From Klebsiella michiganensis (GTDB lineage: Bacteria; Pseudomonadota; Gammaproteobacteria; Enterobacterales; Enterobacteriaceae), in contig NZ_PRDB01000002.1 in NCBI RefSeq assembly GCF_002925905.1, positions 496,001 to 560,000 on the forward strand: a stretch of DNA of 64,000 bases, read 5' to 3'. Within the stretch, counting starts at the first letter, position 1. Every line of letters begins with the position of its first letter. Below the pieces are notes generated by a model. The model was given only the letters and a program-made list of their open reading frames with translations, was not told the origin of the DNA and did not search any database. This document shows positions 56,196 to 64,000 of this stretch, one piece after another. Made by a program: the position numbers and the translations under genes.

Positions 56196-57128
56196 ATGGA
56201 CTTCATCAGCATTATTATGTCGGCGGGGAAAACCTCCGTCGATGTGGCGCTTTATACGCTGTTGCCAATCATGGTCGTCATGCTCATCGTGATGAAATAT
56301 CTGGAGGTCCGCGGGGTACTGGACGCCATCGTTCGCTGGCTCGCCCCGCTGCTTAAGCCGTTCGGCTTAACCGGGATGAGCGCTTTTGCCCTGATTCAGA
56401 TGAATTTTGTCAGCTTCGCCGCCCCGCTGGCGACCCTCGCGATTATGGATAAACGCGGCGCTTCGGACCGGCATATGGCCGCCACGCTGGCGATGCTTTT
56501 CGCCATGGGTCAAGGCAACGTTTTCTACCCGTTAACGCCCTTCGGCCTGCACTGGCTGGCCTCAATCATCATTTCGATTGTCGGCGGGCTGTGCGCCGCC
56601 GCGGTCACCTGGCATATCGCCGGCCGCAGGCTATCGATGGTTGAAAACGTGCGGGCCGACGCGCTGCCTGAGGCGGAGCAAAATAGCCAGGGGATTATCG
56701 CCGTTATCAACAGCGCCGGTGCCGACGCCATCCGCCTGGCCCTCGGCGCGGTGCCCATGCTGATCCTGTCGCTGGCCATCGTCGGATTTATGCAGGCGGC
56801 AGGCCTGATTGAGATGCTCCAGCGCCTGCTGCTGCCGCTGCTGCTGTGGCTGAATATTCCGGTTAACTTCGTGCTGCCGGCGCTGGTCAAATGCGTTGCC
56901 GGCGGTACGGCCTATTTCGGCGTGGTCTCCGAGCTCGTCCAGCAGGGTAAAGCGACCGTAAGCCAGATCAACGCCTCGGCGGGCCTGCTAGTGCAAACGT
57001 TCGATCTTCCCGGCATCGGCATCTTTCTGGGCGTCAGCTCGCGCTTCGTACGCCTGTTCCGCTTCGCCGCGATTGGCGCTATCGCCGGGATCGCCATCCG
57101 CACCGTGATGCACCTCACGCTATTCTGA
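56196..57128 (+). CDS. Nucleoside-recognition (gate) domain membrane protein
   Basis: 310 residues with about eight helices; the gate/nucleoside-recognition domain (FALIQMNFVSFAAPLATLAIMDKRGASDRHMAATLAML) appears twice, as in the YjiG/YjiH and SpmA/SpmB groups. Likely a transporter-like protein of unknown substrate. Its last nine bases overlap the end of the convergent hydrolase gene. Confidence 0.75.
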   Translation: MDFISIIMSAGKTSVDVALYTLLPIMVVMLIVMKYLEVRGVLDAIVRWLAPLLKPFGLTGMSAFALIQMNFVSFAAPLATLAIMDKRGASDRHMAATLAMLFAMGQGNVFYPLTPFGLHWLASIIISIVGGLCAAAVTWHIAGRRLSMVENVRADALPEAEQNSQGIIAVINSAGADAIRLALGAVPMLILSLAIVGFMQAAGLIEMLQRLLLPLLLWLNIPVNFVLPALVKCVAGGTAYFGVVSELVQQGKATVSQINASAGLLVQTFDLPGIGIFLGVSSRFVRLFRFAAIGAIAGIAIRTVMHLTLF

Positions 57129-58661
57129 GGCCGCCTCCTGCGAACGGAGACAGGCAGCGATATCCGCCTGCTCGCTACAGGCGATATGATGGTTAATGCG
57201 CGCCATCATCCATGGGAAAAACGGGTTGGACGTGACGCGCATCAGCGTATCCAGCCCGACGCTCAGGGTTGAGGTTTCCCCACGCAACGAGATCGTGCCG
57301 ATGCTGATCCCGTAGCGATTTTTCTCCGCCGGTTCGCGGCCATAGAGCGAGTCGGTCAGCGGGAACGGCACCGCCACGTGCGATAGTGAATACATATCCT
57401 GCGGCCAGGCGATATTCAGCGGCGTCACGGTTTCGCTTCGCGTCCCGGCAAGCGTGGTGCGGGCCACCGTCTCGTAGGTGTCGGGCGCGGCGTTGGTAAT
57501 CACCGTGGTGCCGTAGGGCCGAGGCGCCGGCGGCAATAACGTATTGACCGCCGAATAGAGCAAGGGACGAAATAGCGCGCGCAAATTCGCCGCCTGGTTA
57601 ATATCGAAAATCACCAGTTCGCTACCGTTATCCGGCAGATAACGATAGAGCGAATCCACCACCGCCCGGGTGCTCACCGTTGAATCCATCACCGACTGAA
57701 AAGTTAACACCGGTGCCAGTTCAGAAAGCCGCTGACGCTGCGCTTCCTGCACGATTTGCTGCTGCAGCGCCTGCGACAACAGCCATGACTGCCTTGCCGC
57801 CTTCACCGGGAACGAATTGTATTTATAGGGATTAAACTCCGGGACGACGTTCAGCCACGCCGCGCGGGCGAAAGCCGGAAATACAGAAGGTAGACCGGCC
57901 AGCCCGGCAAAACGCGCAAACGCGGTAACGCCAATCATCGGCGACAGCAGGATGACCTGCTGCGGCCGGCGCAGCGATTTATCCTCAAGGCTATCGAGGG
58001 CGTACTTCAGCGCCAGCGCCCCGCCGTTGGAGTAGCCCACCACGTGCAGCGGCGCGTCATCCCCCGCCAACCGCGTCGCTTCGCGCACCGCAAGCCGGGT
58101 CGTCGCGATCCACTCTTCGCGGTCCACGGCGGTGAGCGCGCCGGGGGCGGTACCGTGTCCGGGCAGCCGCGGCGCGACGGCGACAAATCCCTGTTGCTGG
58201 TAGCGTTGCGCCAGGTAATGCACGCTGTAGGGCGAATCCGTCAGGCCGTGCAGCAGCACCGCCGCGCCGCGCGGTTTGCCCTGCGGCAGCAAAATAAAGG
58301 AACGGTTCCAGTCGGGATGAAACTTATCCGGATAGACCAAGCTTTGCGAGTAAAAGCGGTTAATGGCCGTTTTTTCAACGTCGCTCAGCGTGTCGGTAAT
58401 GCTGCTTTTCATATCGCGGAAAATCGCCGCTTCCCGCGTCTGGTATTCGGCAAAAGTGGCGCGGTCAATCTCGCTGGCGCTCATTTCATTCGCCGTCCAG
58501 GTATGCCAGCGGTGCAGCGCCGGACCGCGCTGCGATTCGTAAATACGGCCAATAAAAAAGACGATCACGACCACCAGCAGCCCAATGATGGCTTTTTTCG
58601 CCACCGAGACTAATCTTAATCCCGACTTATTCAGCAGCCGGGTAAAACGCATCATTGCCAT
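57120..58661 (-). CDS. Membrane-anchored alpha/beta hydrolase
   Basis: 513 residues; one N-terminal membrane anchor (about 22-42) and a serine hydrolase domain with nucleophile in GYSNGG (about residue 200), an oxyanion stretch LLHGLTDSPYS, and late acid and histidine residues. Annotations of such proteins vary from esterase to lysophospholipase; the substrate is unknown. Confidence 0.78.
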   Translation of the reverse strand: MAMMRFTRLLNKSGLRLVSVAKKAIIGLLVVVIVFFIGRIYESQRGPALHRWHTWTANEMSASEIDRATFAEYQTREAAIFRDMKSSITDTLSDVEKTAINRFYSQSLVYPDKFHPDWNRSFILLPQGKPRGAAVLLHGLTDSPYSVHYLAQRYQQQGFVAVAPRLPGHGTAPGALTAVDREEWIATTRLAVREATRLAGDDAPLHVVGYSNGGALALKYALDSLEDKSLRRPQQVILLSPMIGVTAFARFAGLAGLPSVFPAFARAAWLNVVPEFNPYKYNSFPVKAARQSWLLSQALQQQIVQEAQRQRLSELAPVLTFQSVMDSTVSTRAVVDSLYRYLPDNGSELVIFDINQAANLRALFRPLLYSAVNTLLPPAPRPYGTTVITNAAPDTYETVARTTLAGTRSETVTPLNIAWPQDMYSLSHVAVPFPLTDSLYGREPAEKNRYGISIGTISLRGETSTLSVGLDTLMRVTSNPFFPWMMARINHHIACSEQADIAACLRSQEAASE

Positions 58662-58790
58662 ATTTCTGTCCGAATTATCTCTTTAGCTGCCAGGGCGGGC
58701 TATTATGCAGAAGGAATCCGATCCTGCGATTCACTTATTAAACATAGACTAAACCAACCGCCTGTTCTTATTGTCAGATGAGGAGCAAAC

Positions 58791-58826
58791 ATGAATTATC
58801 GCCGGAGTGTAACAGGTCAGGAATAA
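58791..58826 (+). CDS. Possible 11-residue upstream leader ORF
   Basis: ATG to TAA encodes MNYRRSVTGQE, preceded by the strong site GAGGAGCAAAC and ending four bases before the next gene. It could couple translation of the following gene; conservation would be needed to accept it. Confidence 0.35.
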   Translation: MNYRRSVTGQE

Positions 58827-58830
58827 ACAA

Positions 58831-59088
58831 ATGGAATGGTGGATTAAGAAACTACGCGAGGCCTCGACGTCTACACATACCCACGCGGTTCTGCAAAGCG
58901 GCCAGCTAACCATCATTGCGGAACTCACTTCCTGCGGCCGGCGTCTACAGGAGGGCGATAAGCTGACGCCGTTGGCTAACGCCCTGTACTGCATTAACGA
59001 CAATAAGTCGATCACCCTAAAAGTGCTCAACGCCACGCATTTCAGCGCTGAACGCTGGGGCGCCATCGCGAATATCACCGCGCATTAA
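58831..59088 (+). CDS. Hypothetical 85-residue protein
   Basis: A soluble protein MEWWIKKLREASTST... with no recognised motif, apart from its N-terminal amphipathic start. AGGA spaced nine bases precedes the ATG. It lies between the hydrolase and amn, transcribed toward amn, and may share its message. Confidence 0.65.
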   Translation: MEWWIKKLREASTSTHTHAVLQSGQLTIIAELTSCGRRLQEGDKLTPLANALYCINDNKSITLKVLNATHFSAERWGAIANITAH

Positions 59089-59220
59089 TCGACATCCCCC
59101 AGCATCAACTGGTTCTAATCTCAGTACTTTCTCAACTAAGCGGGTTAAATTGTCCTGCGCCTTTTTCAGTCTGTGACATACTAAGCAAAACGTCAGCAGA
59201 GCAGAAACAAGGAGTACGTC

Positions 59221-60675
59221 ATGAATCAGAAAGCCGCCAGGCTGACCCCAGAACAGGCGCTTACGCAGCTCGAAGCGCTCTATGAAAAATCGGTCAATGC
59301 GCTGCGTAAAGCCCTCGGCGATTATATTCACCATAATATCCTCCCCGAGAATAGCGCCCGTGCGGAAGGACTGTTCGTTTACCCGCAGCTGTCGGTGTCG
59401 TGGGACGGAGCGGAACATAAAGCGTTAAAAACCCGGGCCTGGGGTCGCTTCACCCATAGCGGTTGCTATACCACCACCATCACCAACCCTAAACTGTTTC
59501 GCGCCTATCTGCTGGAGCAGCTCACCATGCTGTATCAGGATTACGATGCCGCGATTACCGTCGGGCTGTCGCAGCATGAGATCCCCTATCCGTACGTTAT
59601 TGATGGCTCTGAACTCACGCTCGATCGCTCAATGAGCGCCGGCCTGACGCGTTTTTTCCCCACCACCGAGCTGTCGCAAATTGGCGATGAAACCGCCGAT
59701 GGCCTGTTTCATTCGACGGAATACTATCCACTTTCCCACTTCGACGCCCGCCGCGTCGATTTCTCGCTGGCGCGCCTGCGCCACTATACCGGCACGCCGG
59801 TTGACCATTTCCAGCCGTATATGCTGTTTACCAACTACACCCGCTACGTCGATGAGTTCGTGCGCTGGGGCTGTAGCCAAATTCTCGATCCCGAGAGCCC
59901 CTATATCGCCCTCTCCTGCGCGGGCGGGATCTGGATAACGGCGGACACGGAGGCACCGGAGGAAGCGATTTCCGATCTGGCGTGGAAAAAGCACCAGATG
60001 CCCGCCTGGCATCTGATAACCAAAGACGGACAGGGGATCACGCTGATTAATATTGGGGTCGGCCCGGCAAATGCCAAAAATATCTGCGACCATCTGGCGG
60101 TGCTGCGTCCGGACGTCTGGCTGATGATTGGCCACTGCGGCGGCCTGCGTGAAAGCCAGAATATCGGCGACTACGTGCTGGCCCATGCCTATCTGCGCGA
60201 CGACCACGTGCTGGATGCGGTGCTGCCGCCGGATATCCCTATTCCGAGCATCGCCGAAGTTCAGCGCGCGCTCTACGACGCCACGAAGCAGGTCAGCGGC
60301 ATGCCGGGCGAAGAGGTAAAGCAGCGGCTGCGTACCGGAACGGTGGTCACTACCGACGATCGCAACTGGGAGCTGCGCTACTCGGCCTCAGCGCTGCGCT
60401 TTAACCTCAGCCGCGCGGTGGCTATCGATATGGAAAGCGCAACCATTGCCGCCCAGGGCTATCGCTTCCGCGTTCCTTACGGCACCCTGCTGTGCGTCTC
60501 CGATAAACCGCTGCACGGCGAGATTAAGCTGCCGGGACAGGCTAACCGATTCTATGAAGGGGCCATTTCCGAACATTTGCAGATTGGTATTCGGGCGATT
60601 GACCTGCTGCGCGCCGAAGGCGACCACATGCATTCGCGCAAGCTGAGAACCTTCAACGAACCGCCGTTCCGCTAA
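59221..60675 (+). CDS. amn: AMP nucleosidase
   Basis: Hydrolyses AMP to adenine and ribose-5-phosphate in purine turnover. 484 residues, the exact E. coli length. An N-terminal AMP nucleosidase domain and C-terminal phosphorylase-like domain (INIGVGPANAKNICDHLA, MIGHCGGLRES, AIDMESATIAAQGYRFRVPYG) are complete. AAGGAGTACGTC precedes the ATG. In E. coli, too, it precedes the asnW-yeeO-asnU group. Confidence 0.96.
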   Translation: MNQKAARLTPEQALTQLEALYEKSVNALRKALGDYIHHNILPENSARAEGLFVYPQLSVSWDGAEHKALKTRAWGRFTHSGCYTTTITNPKLFRAYLLEQLTMLYQDYDAAITVGLSQHEIPYPYVIDGSELTLDRSMSAGLTRFFPTTELSQIGDETADGLFHSTEYYPLSHFDARRVDFSLARLRHYTGTPVDHFQPYMLFTNYTRYVDEFVRWGCSQILDPESPYIALSCAGGIWITADTEAPEEAISDLAWKKHQMPAWHLITKDGQGITLINIGVGPANAKNICDHLAVLRPDVWLMIGHCGGLRESQNIGDYVLAHAYLRDDHVLDAVLPPDIPIPSIAEVQRALYDATKQVSGMPGEEVKQRLRTGTVVTTDDRNWELRYSASALRFNLSRAVAIDMESATIAAQGYRFRVPYGTLLCVSDKPLHGEIKLPGQANRFYEGAISEHLQIGIRAIDLLRAEGDHMHSRKLRTFNEPPFR

Positions 60676-60702
60676 GCGCTGATATCATACGAGCAGAATA
60701 CA

Positions 60703-60751
60703 CTCAGTCCGGATCGCGTAAAATATTTACGCGGCCACCAGCCGGACTGAG
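60703..60751. repeat. Nested inverted repeat after amn
   Basis: Outer arms CTCAGTCCGG / CCGGACTGAG enclose inner arms CGCGTAAA / TTTACGCG around a three-base loop. It may act as the amn end structure; no T run follows. Confidence 0.6.
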
Positions 60752-61203
60752 CGTTATAAAATAAAGCGTTTATTTTTGTTAGGGGTAAAAATTTCTCAGA
60801 ACACATCCATATGGTATATCCGCGCAATATTATTATTGCTATGCCAATTAAAAAATAAACATTTTATTAACATATAAGCATCATTTGCCACGTGGTCATA
60901 AAACGCTCAACCGGGGTCTGATTAACACTTGAATTGAGTCTCGTAACCTATTAAATTAATTAGATAAATTCACATGTCACAAAAAAGCGGTACAAAATAG
61001 CCAGCGCCAGGGAGAGATTAAAATAATCAAAGAGTTACCTATGGGCGCTACTCTACTCTGGAATCATCCTTTAATAGCGACAGGTTGTTTGCAACAAATA
61101 CCTTGTTACTAAATTACCAGAGATAAAATTGCGCATGTCGACAGTAAGCAACCATGGATATGCTTATCTATCGCGACCGGCAATGTACTATTTTCGTAAA
61201 AGT
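60752..61203. other. AT-rich intergenic region after amn
   Basis: About 450 AT-rich bases with no gene I can support and no clear promoter. Confidence 0.5.
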
Positions 61204-61323
61204 ATGGACGACAGCTTTATGAAATTAACCGTAGGGAATATCCGCCTGTTTATTTTATTAGCAACTCTTTTTTTCTGGACTGCCGCGATCGGGCTAATTT
61301 CCCTTATTGTATCCTGGTTTTAA
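61204..61323 (+). CDS. Possible small membrane protein, 39 residues
   Basis: MDDSFMKLTVGNIRLFILLA... forms one long hydrophobic helix after a short charged start. Ribosome site is weak and the start is uncertain (ATGs at 61129, 61135 and 61219 are in frame). Hydrophobicity and lack of any other gene here are the only support. Confidence 0.4.
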   Translation: MDDSFMKLTVGNIRLFILLATLFFWTAAIGLISLIVSWF

Positions 61324-61392
61324 GACCCTGACGGTGCGCAGGGAATGTTCTTGTGCCCCGGCGTTGCCACCATCGTGACTATGGAATAGAAA

Positions 61393-61431
61393 GCAAAAAG
61401 CCCGCTTAAGTTTCCTTAAGCGGGCTTCTTA
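61393..61431 (-). terminator. Terminator of tRNA-Asn copy 2
   Basis: Twelve-base stem AGCCCGCTTAAG / CTTAAGCGGGCT with a TTTC loop; on the minus strand five T follow, directly after the tRNA. Confidence 0.85.
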
Positions 61432-61435
61432 AATA

Positions 61436-61511
61436 TGGCTCCTCTGACTGGACTCGAACCAGTGACATACGGATTAACAGTCCGCCGTTCTACCGACTGA
61501 ACTACAGAGGA
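61436..61511 (-). tRNA. asnW: tRNA-Asn (anticodon GTT), copy 2
   Basis: Same 76 bases as copy 1 in the opposite direction. Upstream, TTGACA (61553-61558) and TAATAT (61530-61535) with 17-base spacing form its promoter. Confidence 0.97.
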
Positions 61512-61636
61512 ATCGTTTGAACGAGGCGCATATTATCGATGGCGCCCCACCTTGTCAAAGGCTGTTTTCACATTTCAAACCGTTTGCCGAATAATTCTCC
61601 ACTTTGGGCGAAAAGTCCCGTTTCGCCCACCGCATG

Positions 61637-63094
61637 TTACGTTTCTTCAACCTGCGCGCGGGTCTCGTCGGCCTGCGCTTTCGTTCGCGGATACTTCCAC
61701 AGCCAGCGCCCGCTGACCATCCGGCAGTAAAACAAAACGCCGCGCACCGCCCAGTCAAGCACCATACCCAGCCAGACGCCGATCACCCCCATGCCCAGCA
61801 CAATCCCCAGCGTGTAGCCCGCCACCACGCGACAGCCCCACATGCCGAGCATTGAGACCCACATGGTGTAACGCACGTCGCGCGCTCCTTTAAAGGCGCA
61901 CGGCAGCGTCCAGGCCATCGCCCAGATCGGCATAAAGAAGGCGTTCAGCCACAGCAGCTCTTTCACCACCACTTTGACGTCCTCTTCGCTGGTATAGAAC
62001 GAGGCGATCAGGCCGGCAAGCGGCGCGGTTCCCCAGGCGATCGCCGTCAAAATGATGGTCGACAGCCAGAAGACGTGCCACGCCTGACGCTCCGCCTGAG
62101 CGATCTGCCCTTTTCCGAGGCGTCGGCCGGTGATAATAGTCGATGCTGAACCGAGCGCGTTCCCCGGCAGGTTGATCAGCGCGGCCACGGAGAAAGCGAT
62201 AAAGTTACCGGCAATCACGTTGGTCCCCATCCCGGCAACAAACATCTGCGTCAGCAGCTTACCGCCGTTGAACAAAACCGATTCAATGCTGGCGGGGATC
62301 CCTATGCCCATCACTTCCCAGATAATGGCGAAGTTAAACGGCTTAAAATAGCTCTTCAGCGAAATGCGCAGCGCCGGGTTAAAACCGATCATTAGCACCC
62401 AAATGGTGGCCACCGCGCCAATGTAGCGGGCAATCGTTAATCCCAGCCCCGCCCCGACAAACCCCATGCCGGGCCACGAGAAAATGCCGTAAATCAGGAT
62501 GCTGCTGATAATAATATTGAGGATATTCATCCCGCCGTTGATCAGCAGCGGAATTTTGGTGGTCCCGGCGCCGCGCAGCGCGCCGCTGCCGATCAGGGCG
62601 ATTGCCGCCGCCGGATAGCTCAGCACCGTCAGCTCCAGATAGGTCAGCGCCAGATCTTTTACTTCTTCTGTCGCATCCCCGGCGACAAAATTAATGATTT
62701 CCGCGCCGAAGGCATGGATGACCGCCGCGAGAATAATCGAGAACAGGGTCATTATCGCCAGCGACTGGCGCGCTGCCGCTCTTGCCCGCCGCCGGTCCCG
62801 TTTGCCCAGGCTAAACGCCACCACCACGGTCGTACCGAGGTCGATGGCGGCAAAAAAGGACATGATCACCATATTGAAGCTGTCGGCCAGGCCTACGCCC
62901 GCCATGGCCTCTTTACCGAGCCAGCTGACCAAAAAAGTACTCAACACACCCATCAGCAATACGCAGGCGTTTTCCAGCAAAATGGGGACCGCAAGCGGGC
63001 TGATTTCACGCCAGTAGAGGACGCGATAGCTCTTGCGTTTTTTAAACCAGGACGTGCGTTCGACGGACTGGCGTAATGCGGCGGTGACGTTCAA
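61637..63094 (-). CDS. yeeO: MATE-family exporter YeeO
   Basis: 485 residues, twelve helices, two MatE repeats; matches YeeO, exporter of FMN/FAD and dipeptides in E. coli, over its whole length, e.g. ENACVLLMGVLSTFLVSWLG and RRRARAAARQS. The E. coli protein has a longer N-terminus. The frame starts at a TTG preceded by AAGGT; no ATG lies near. Set between the two tRNA-Asn genes as in E. coli. Confidence 0.93.
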   Translation of the reverse strand: MNVTAALRQSVERTSWFKKRKSYRVLYWREISPLAVPILLENACVLLMGVLSTFLVSWLGKEAMAGVGLADSFNMVIMSFFAAIDLGTTVVVAFSLGKRDRRRARAAARQSLAIMTLFSIILAAVIHAFGAEIINFVAGDATEEVKDLALTYLELTVLSYPAAAIALIGSGALRGAGTTKIPLLINGGMNILNIIISSILIYGIFSWPGMGFVGAGLGLTIARYIGAVATIWVLMIGFNPALRISLKSYFKPFNFAIIWEVMGIGIPASIESVLFNGGKLLTQMFVAGMGTNVIAGNFIAFSVAALINLPGNALGSASTIITGRRLGKGQIAQAERQAWHVFWLSTIILTAIAWGTAPLAGLIASFYTSEEDVKVVVKELLWLNAFFMPIWAMAWTLPCAFKGARDVRYTMWVSMLGMWGCRVVAGYTLGIVLGMGVIGVWLGMVLDWAVRGVLFYCRMVSGRWLWKYPRTKAQADETRAQVEET

Positions 63095-63244
63095 GGGAGA
63101 CCTTAGTGAGAAAAGTTGAAACTACATTTCAAATGATGATAGAGAAAAGCTAATCCTGCAAAGCATTTTTCCCGATAAATTGTCGATAATGGCGACAATT
63201 TGTTGATGGATGCGCCAGTTGAGCCTCGGACGGCGAATAGATGT

Positions 63245-63272
63245 TTGACAAAAGTTTTTTCGCCGCTAAGAT
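63245..63272 (+). promoter_or_regulatory. Promoter of tRNA-Asn copy 3
   Basis: TTGACA and TAAGAT with 16-base spacing directly upstream of the tRNA. Confidence 0.75.
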
Positions 63273-63288
63273 ACGACTCCACAACGAT

Positions 63289-63364
63289 TCCTCTGTAGTT
63301 CAGTCGGTAGAACGGCGGACTGTTAATCCGTATGTCACTGGTTCGAGTCCAGTCAGAGGAGCCA
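63289..63364 (+). tRNA. asnU: tRNA-Asn (anticodon GTT), copy 3
   Basis: Identical to copies 1 and 2, with encoded CCA; follows yeeO as asnU in E. coli. Confidence 0.97.
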
Positions 63365-63369
63365 TATTA

Positions 63370-63403
63370 GAAAAGCCTGCTTTTGAAGCAGGCTTTTTGC
63401 TTT
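63370..63403 (+). terminator. Terminator of tRNA-Asn copy 3
   Basis: Stem AAAGCCTGCTT / AAGCAGGCTTT with a short loop and five T, six bases after the tRNA. Confidence 0.85.
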
Positions 63404-63416
63404 TCTGCGTCCTGCG

Positions 63417-63605
63417 TTAACGTAAAATTGCATCCAGCCTGGCAAGCACTTCATTTACCACAGCGTCTGGTATGCGTTCCAGCCGCTTGCCGTTCCGGGC
63501 AGCCATATCAATGGTTCTGGGCTGGTCGCAGCGAATAACGCCCGTTGTTTTTGTCCCTGCCCCTTCCAGTGAAACGGTGAAACCAGCCGTGCGAGCAAAG
63601 TACCG
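63417..63605 (-). pseudogene. C-terminal remnant of a PemK/MazF-type toxin gene
   Basis: The minus strand reads FARTAGFTVSLEG then TTGVIRCDQPRTIDMAARNG and ends with NEVLARLDAILR before a TAA; this is the C-terminal half of the PemK/ChpB ribonuclease family. The N-terminal half is missing: homology stops at about 63605 with an extra frame disturbance (the residue before FAR is lost). No antitoxin gene is present. It is a decayed toxin, not an active one. Confidence 0.8.
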
Positions 63606-63670
63606 CTAAAGCGCTTCCTGCTGCATGTCGGCGCCGATCTCAGCGCGCTTGTCGACTTTCAGTGCGCGGA

Positions 63671-63884
63671 TCGCTTGATATGGCCACCGCGCTGCATCCG
63701 AAAACCCTTCTGGCGCTGGATTTTGCCGGTAAGTCGTTGGCTGTGGAGTATGGTTTTCCGCTACGATTACGGGAGCCGACCAAACTGAGGTTCAAAAACG
63801 CCAGGTATATCGCCGCCATTTTCGTCAGCGATACCAACCCCGGCGGCTACCGGGAGGATCGGGGCTACAACGGGTTTAGCGGTA
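63671..63884 (+). pseudogene. Fragment of a molybdopterin-dependent oxidoreductase
   Basis: The frame reads SLDMATALHPKTLLALDFAG, a stretch ending YIAAIFVSDTNPGGYRED and GYNGFSGI, the C-terminal part of the sulfite-oxidase-type (COG2041) molybdoenzymes. Only about 70 of several hundred residues are there, and the usual WF near the end is changed. Beyond 63884 the frame stays open to the window end without recognisable homology. Confidence 0.65.
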
Positions 63885-64000
63885 TTAGCGCTCGCACTGC
63901 CCCGGTATCACGGAAGCGGGCAGCGCTAACGGCGCGGGATGGCGACCGGATGATAAAGCCGCAGAAGCGTCAGGCGTATCGACCGTGCAAAATAGCGTGA

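Noticed and set aside
61021..61112. Short frame starting MGATLLWNHPL near 61040.
   Set aside because: Only 23 codons, weak ribosome site, no hydrophobic or conserved pattern.

Overview
The window reads as a non-flagellated enterobacterial chromosome of the Klebsiella/Raoultella type. From about 1 to 29.4 kb the gene order follows the E. coli core order tyrP-yecA-leuZ/cysT/glyW-pgsA-uvrC-uvrY-yecF-sdiA-tcyN-tcyL-dcyD-tcyJ-amyA-yedD-rcsA-dsrB-yodD-dsrA-dgcQ-yodC-yedI-yedA-vsr-dcm-yedJ. Both flagellar blocks that E. coli carries in this stretch are absent, and the capsule regulator rcsA keeps a recognisable RcsAB box. Species-level identity cannot be settled from the sequence alone.

Core region (1-23 kb): tyrosine permease end, tRNA-Gly/Cys/Leu operon, phospholipid synthesis (pgsA), excision repair and BarA/UvrY signalling (uvrC, uvrY), LuxR-type AHL receptor (sdiA), the L-cystine importer with D-cysteine desulfhydrase (tcyJ, tcyL, tcyN, dcyD), cytoplasmic alpha-amylase, capsule control (rcsA, DsrA sRNA), a diguanylate cyclase, and the Dcm/Vsr methylation-repair pair. 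yedJ is split by a one-base deletion in a C tract. A DHDPS-family aldolase gene sits as an extra gene between yecA and leuZ.

23-29.4 kb: a general porin behind a long AT-rich leader region, a low-GC three-gene gtr-type O-antigen glucosylation operon, tRNA-Ser(CGA), mtfA and the first of three tRNA-Asn genes.

29.4-41 kb, accessory island: directly after tRNA-Asn there is a decayed integrase start, then ten genes: aminotransferase, NtaA/SnaA-type FMN monooxygenase, HcxA-like 2-oxoacid dehydrogenase, fumarase/aspartase-superfamily lyase, GNAT acetyltransferase, M20 deacylase, MmgE/PrpD protein and a polar amino-acid ABC importer. Seven of these match, function by function, the Bacillus subtilis yxeKLMNOPQ set for S-(2-succino)cysteine salvage; the lyase matches the type of enzyme in the alternative lyase route. 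The most interesting reading is an enterobacterial locus that imports thiol-fumarate adducts and recovers cysteine by two routes, with the MmgE/PrpD protein perhaps epimerising the succinyl carbon.

41-58.7 kb: several independent modules: a LysR-controlled quinone oxidoreductase/RidA pair, a LysR/cupin pair, a lone Fur-box-bearing iroE esterase, a P-type cation ATPase with UspA, a small membrane protein, an RND efflux operon with an acyltransferase, pagP, a gate-domain membrane protein and an alpha/beta hydrolase.

58.7-64 kb: amn, tRNA-Asn (minus), yeeO, tRNA-Asn (plus), followed by decayed fragments of a PemK/MazF toxin and of a molybdopterin oxidoreductase, again marking tRNA-Asn as an integration hotspot.
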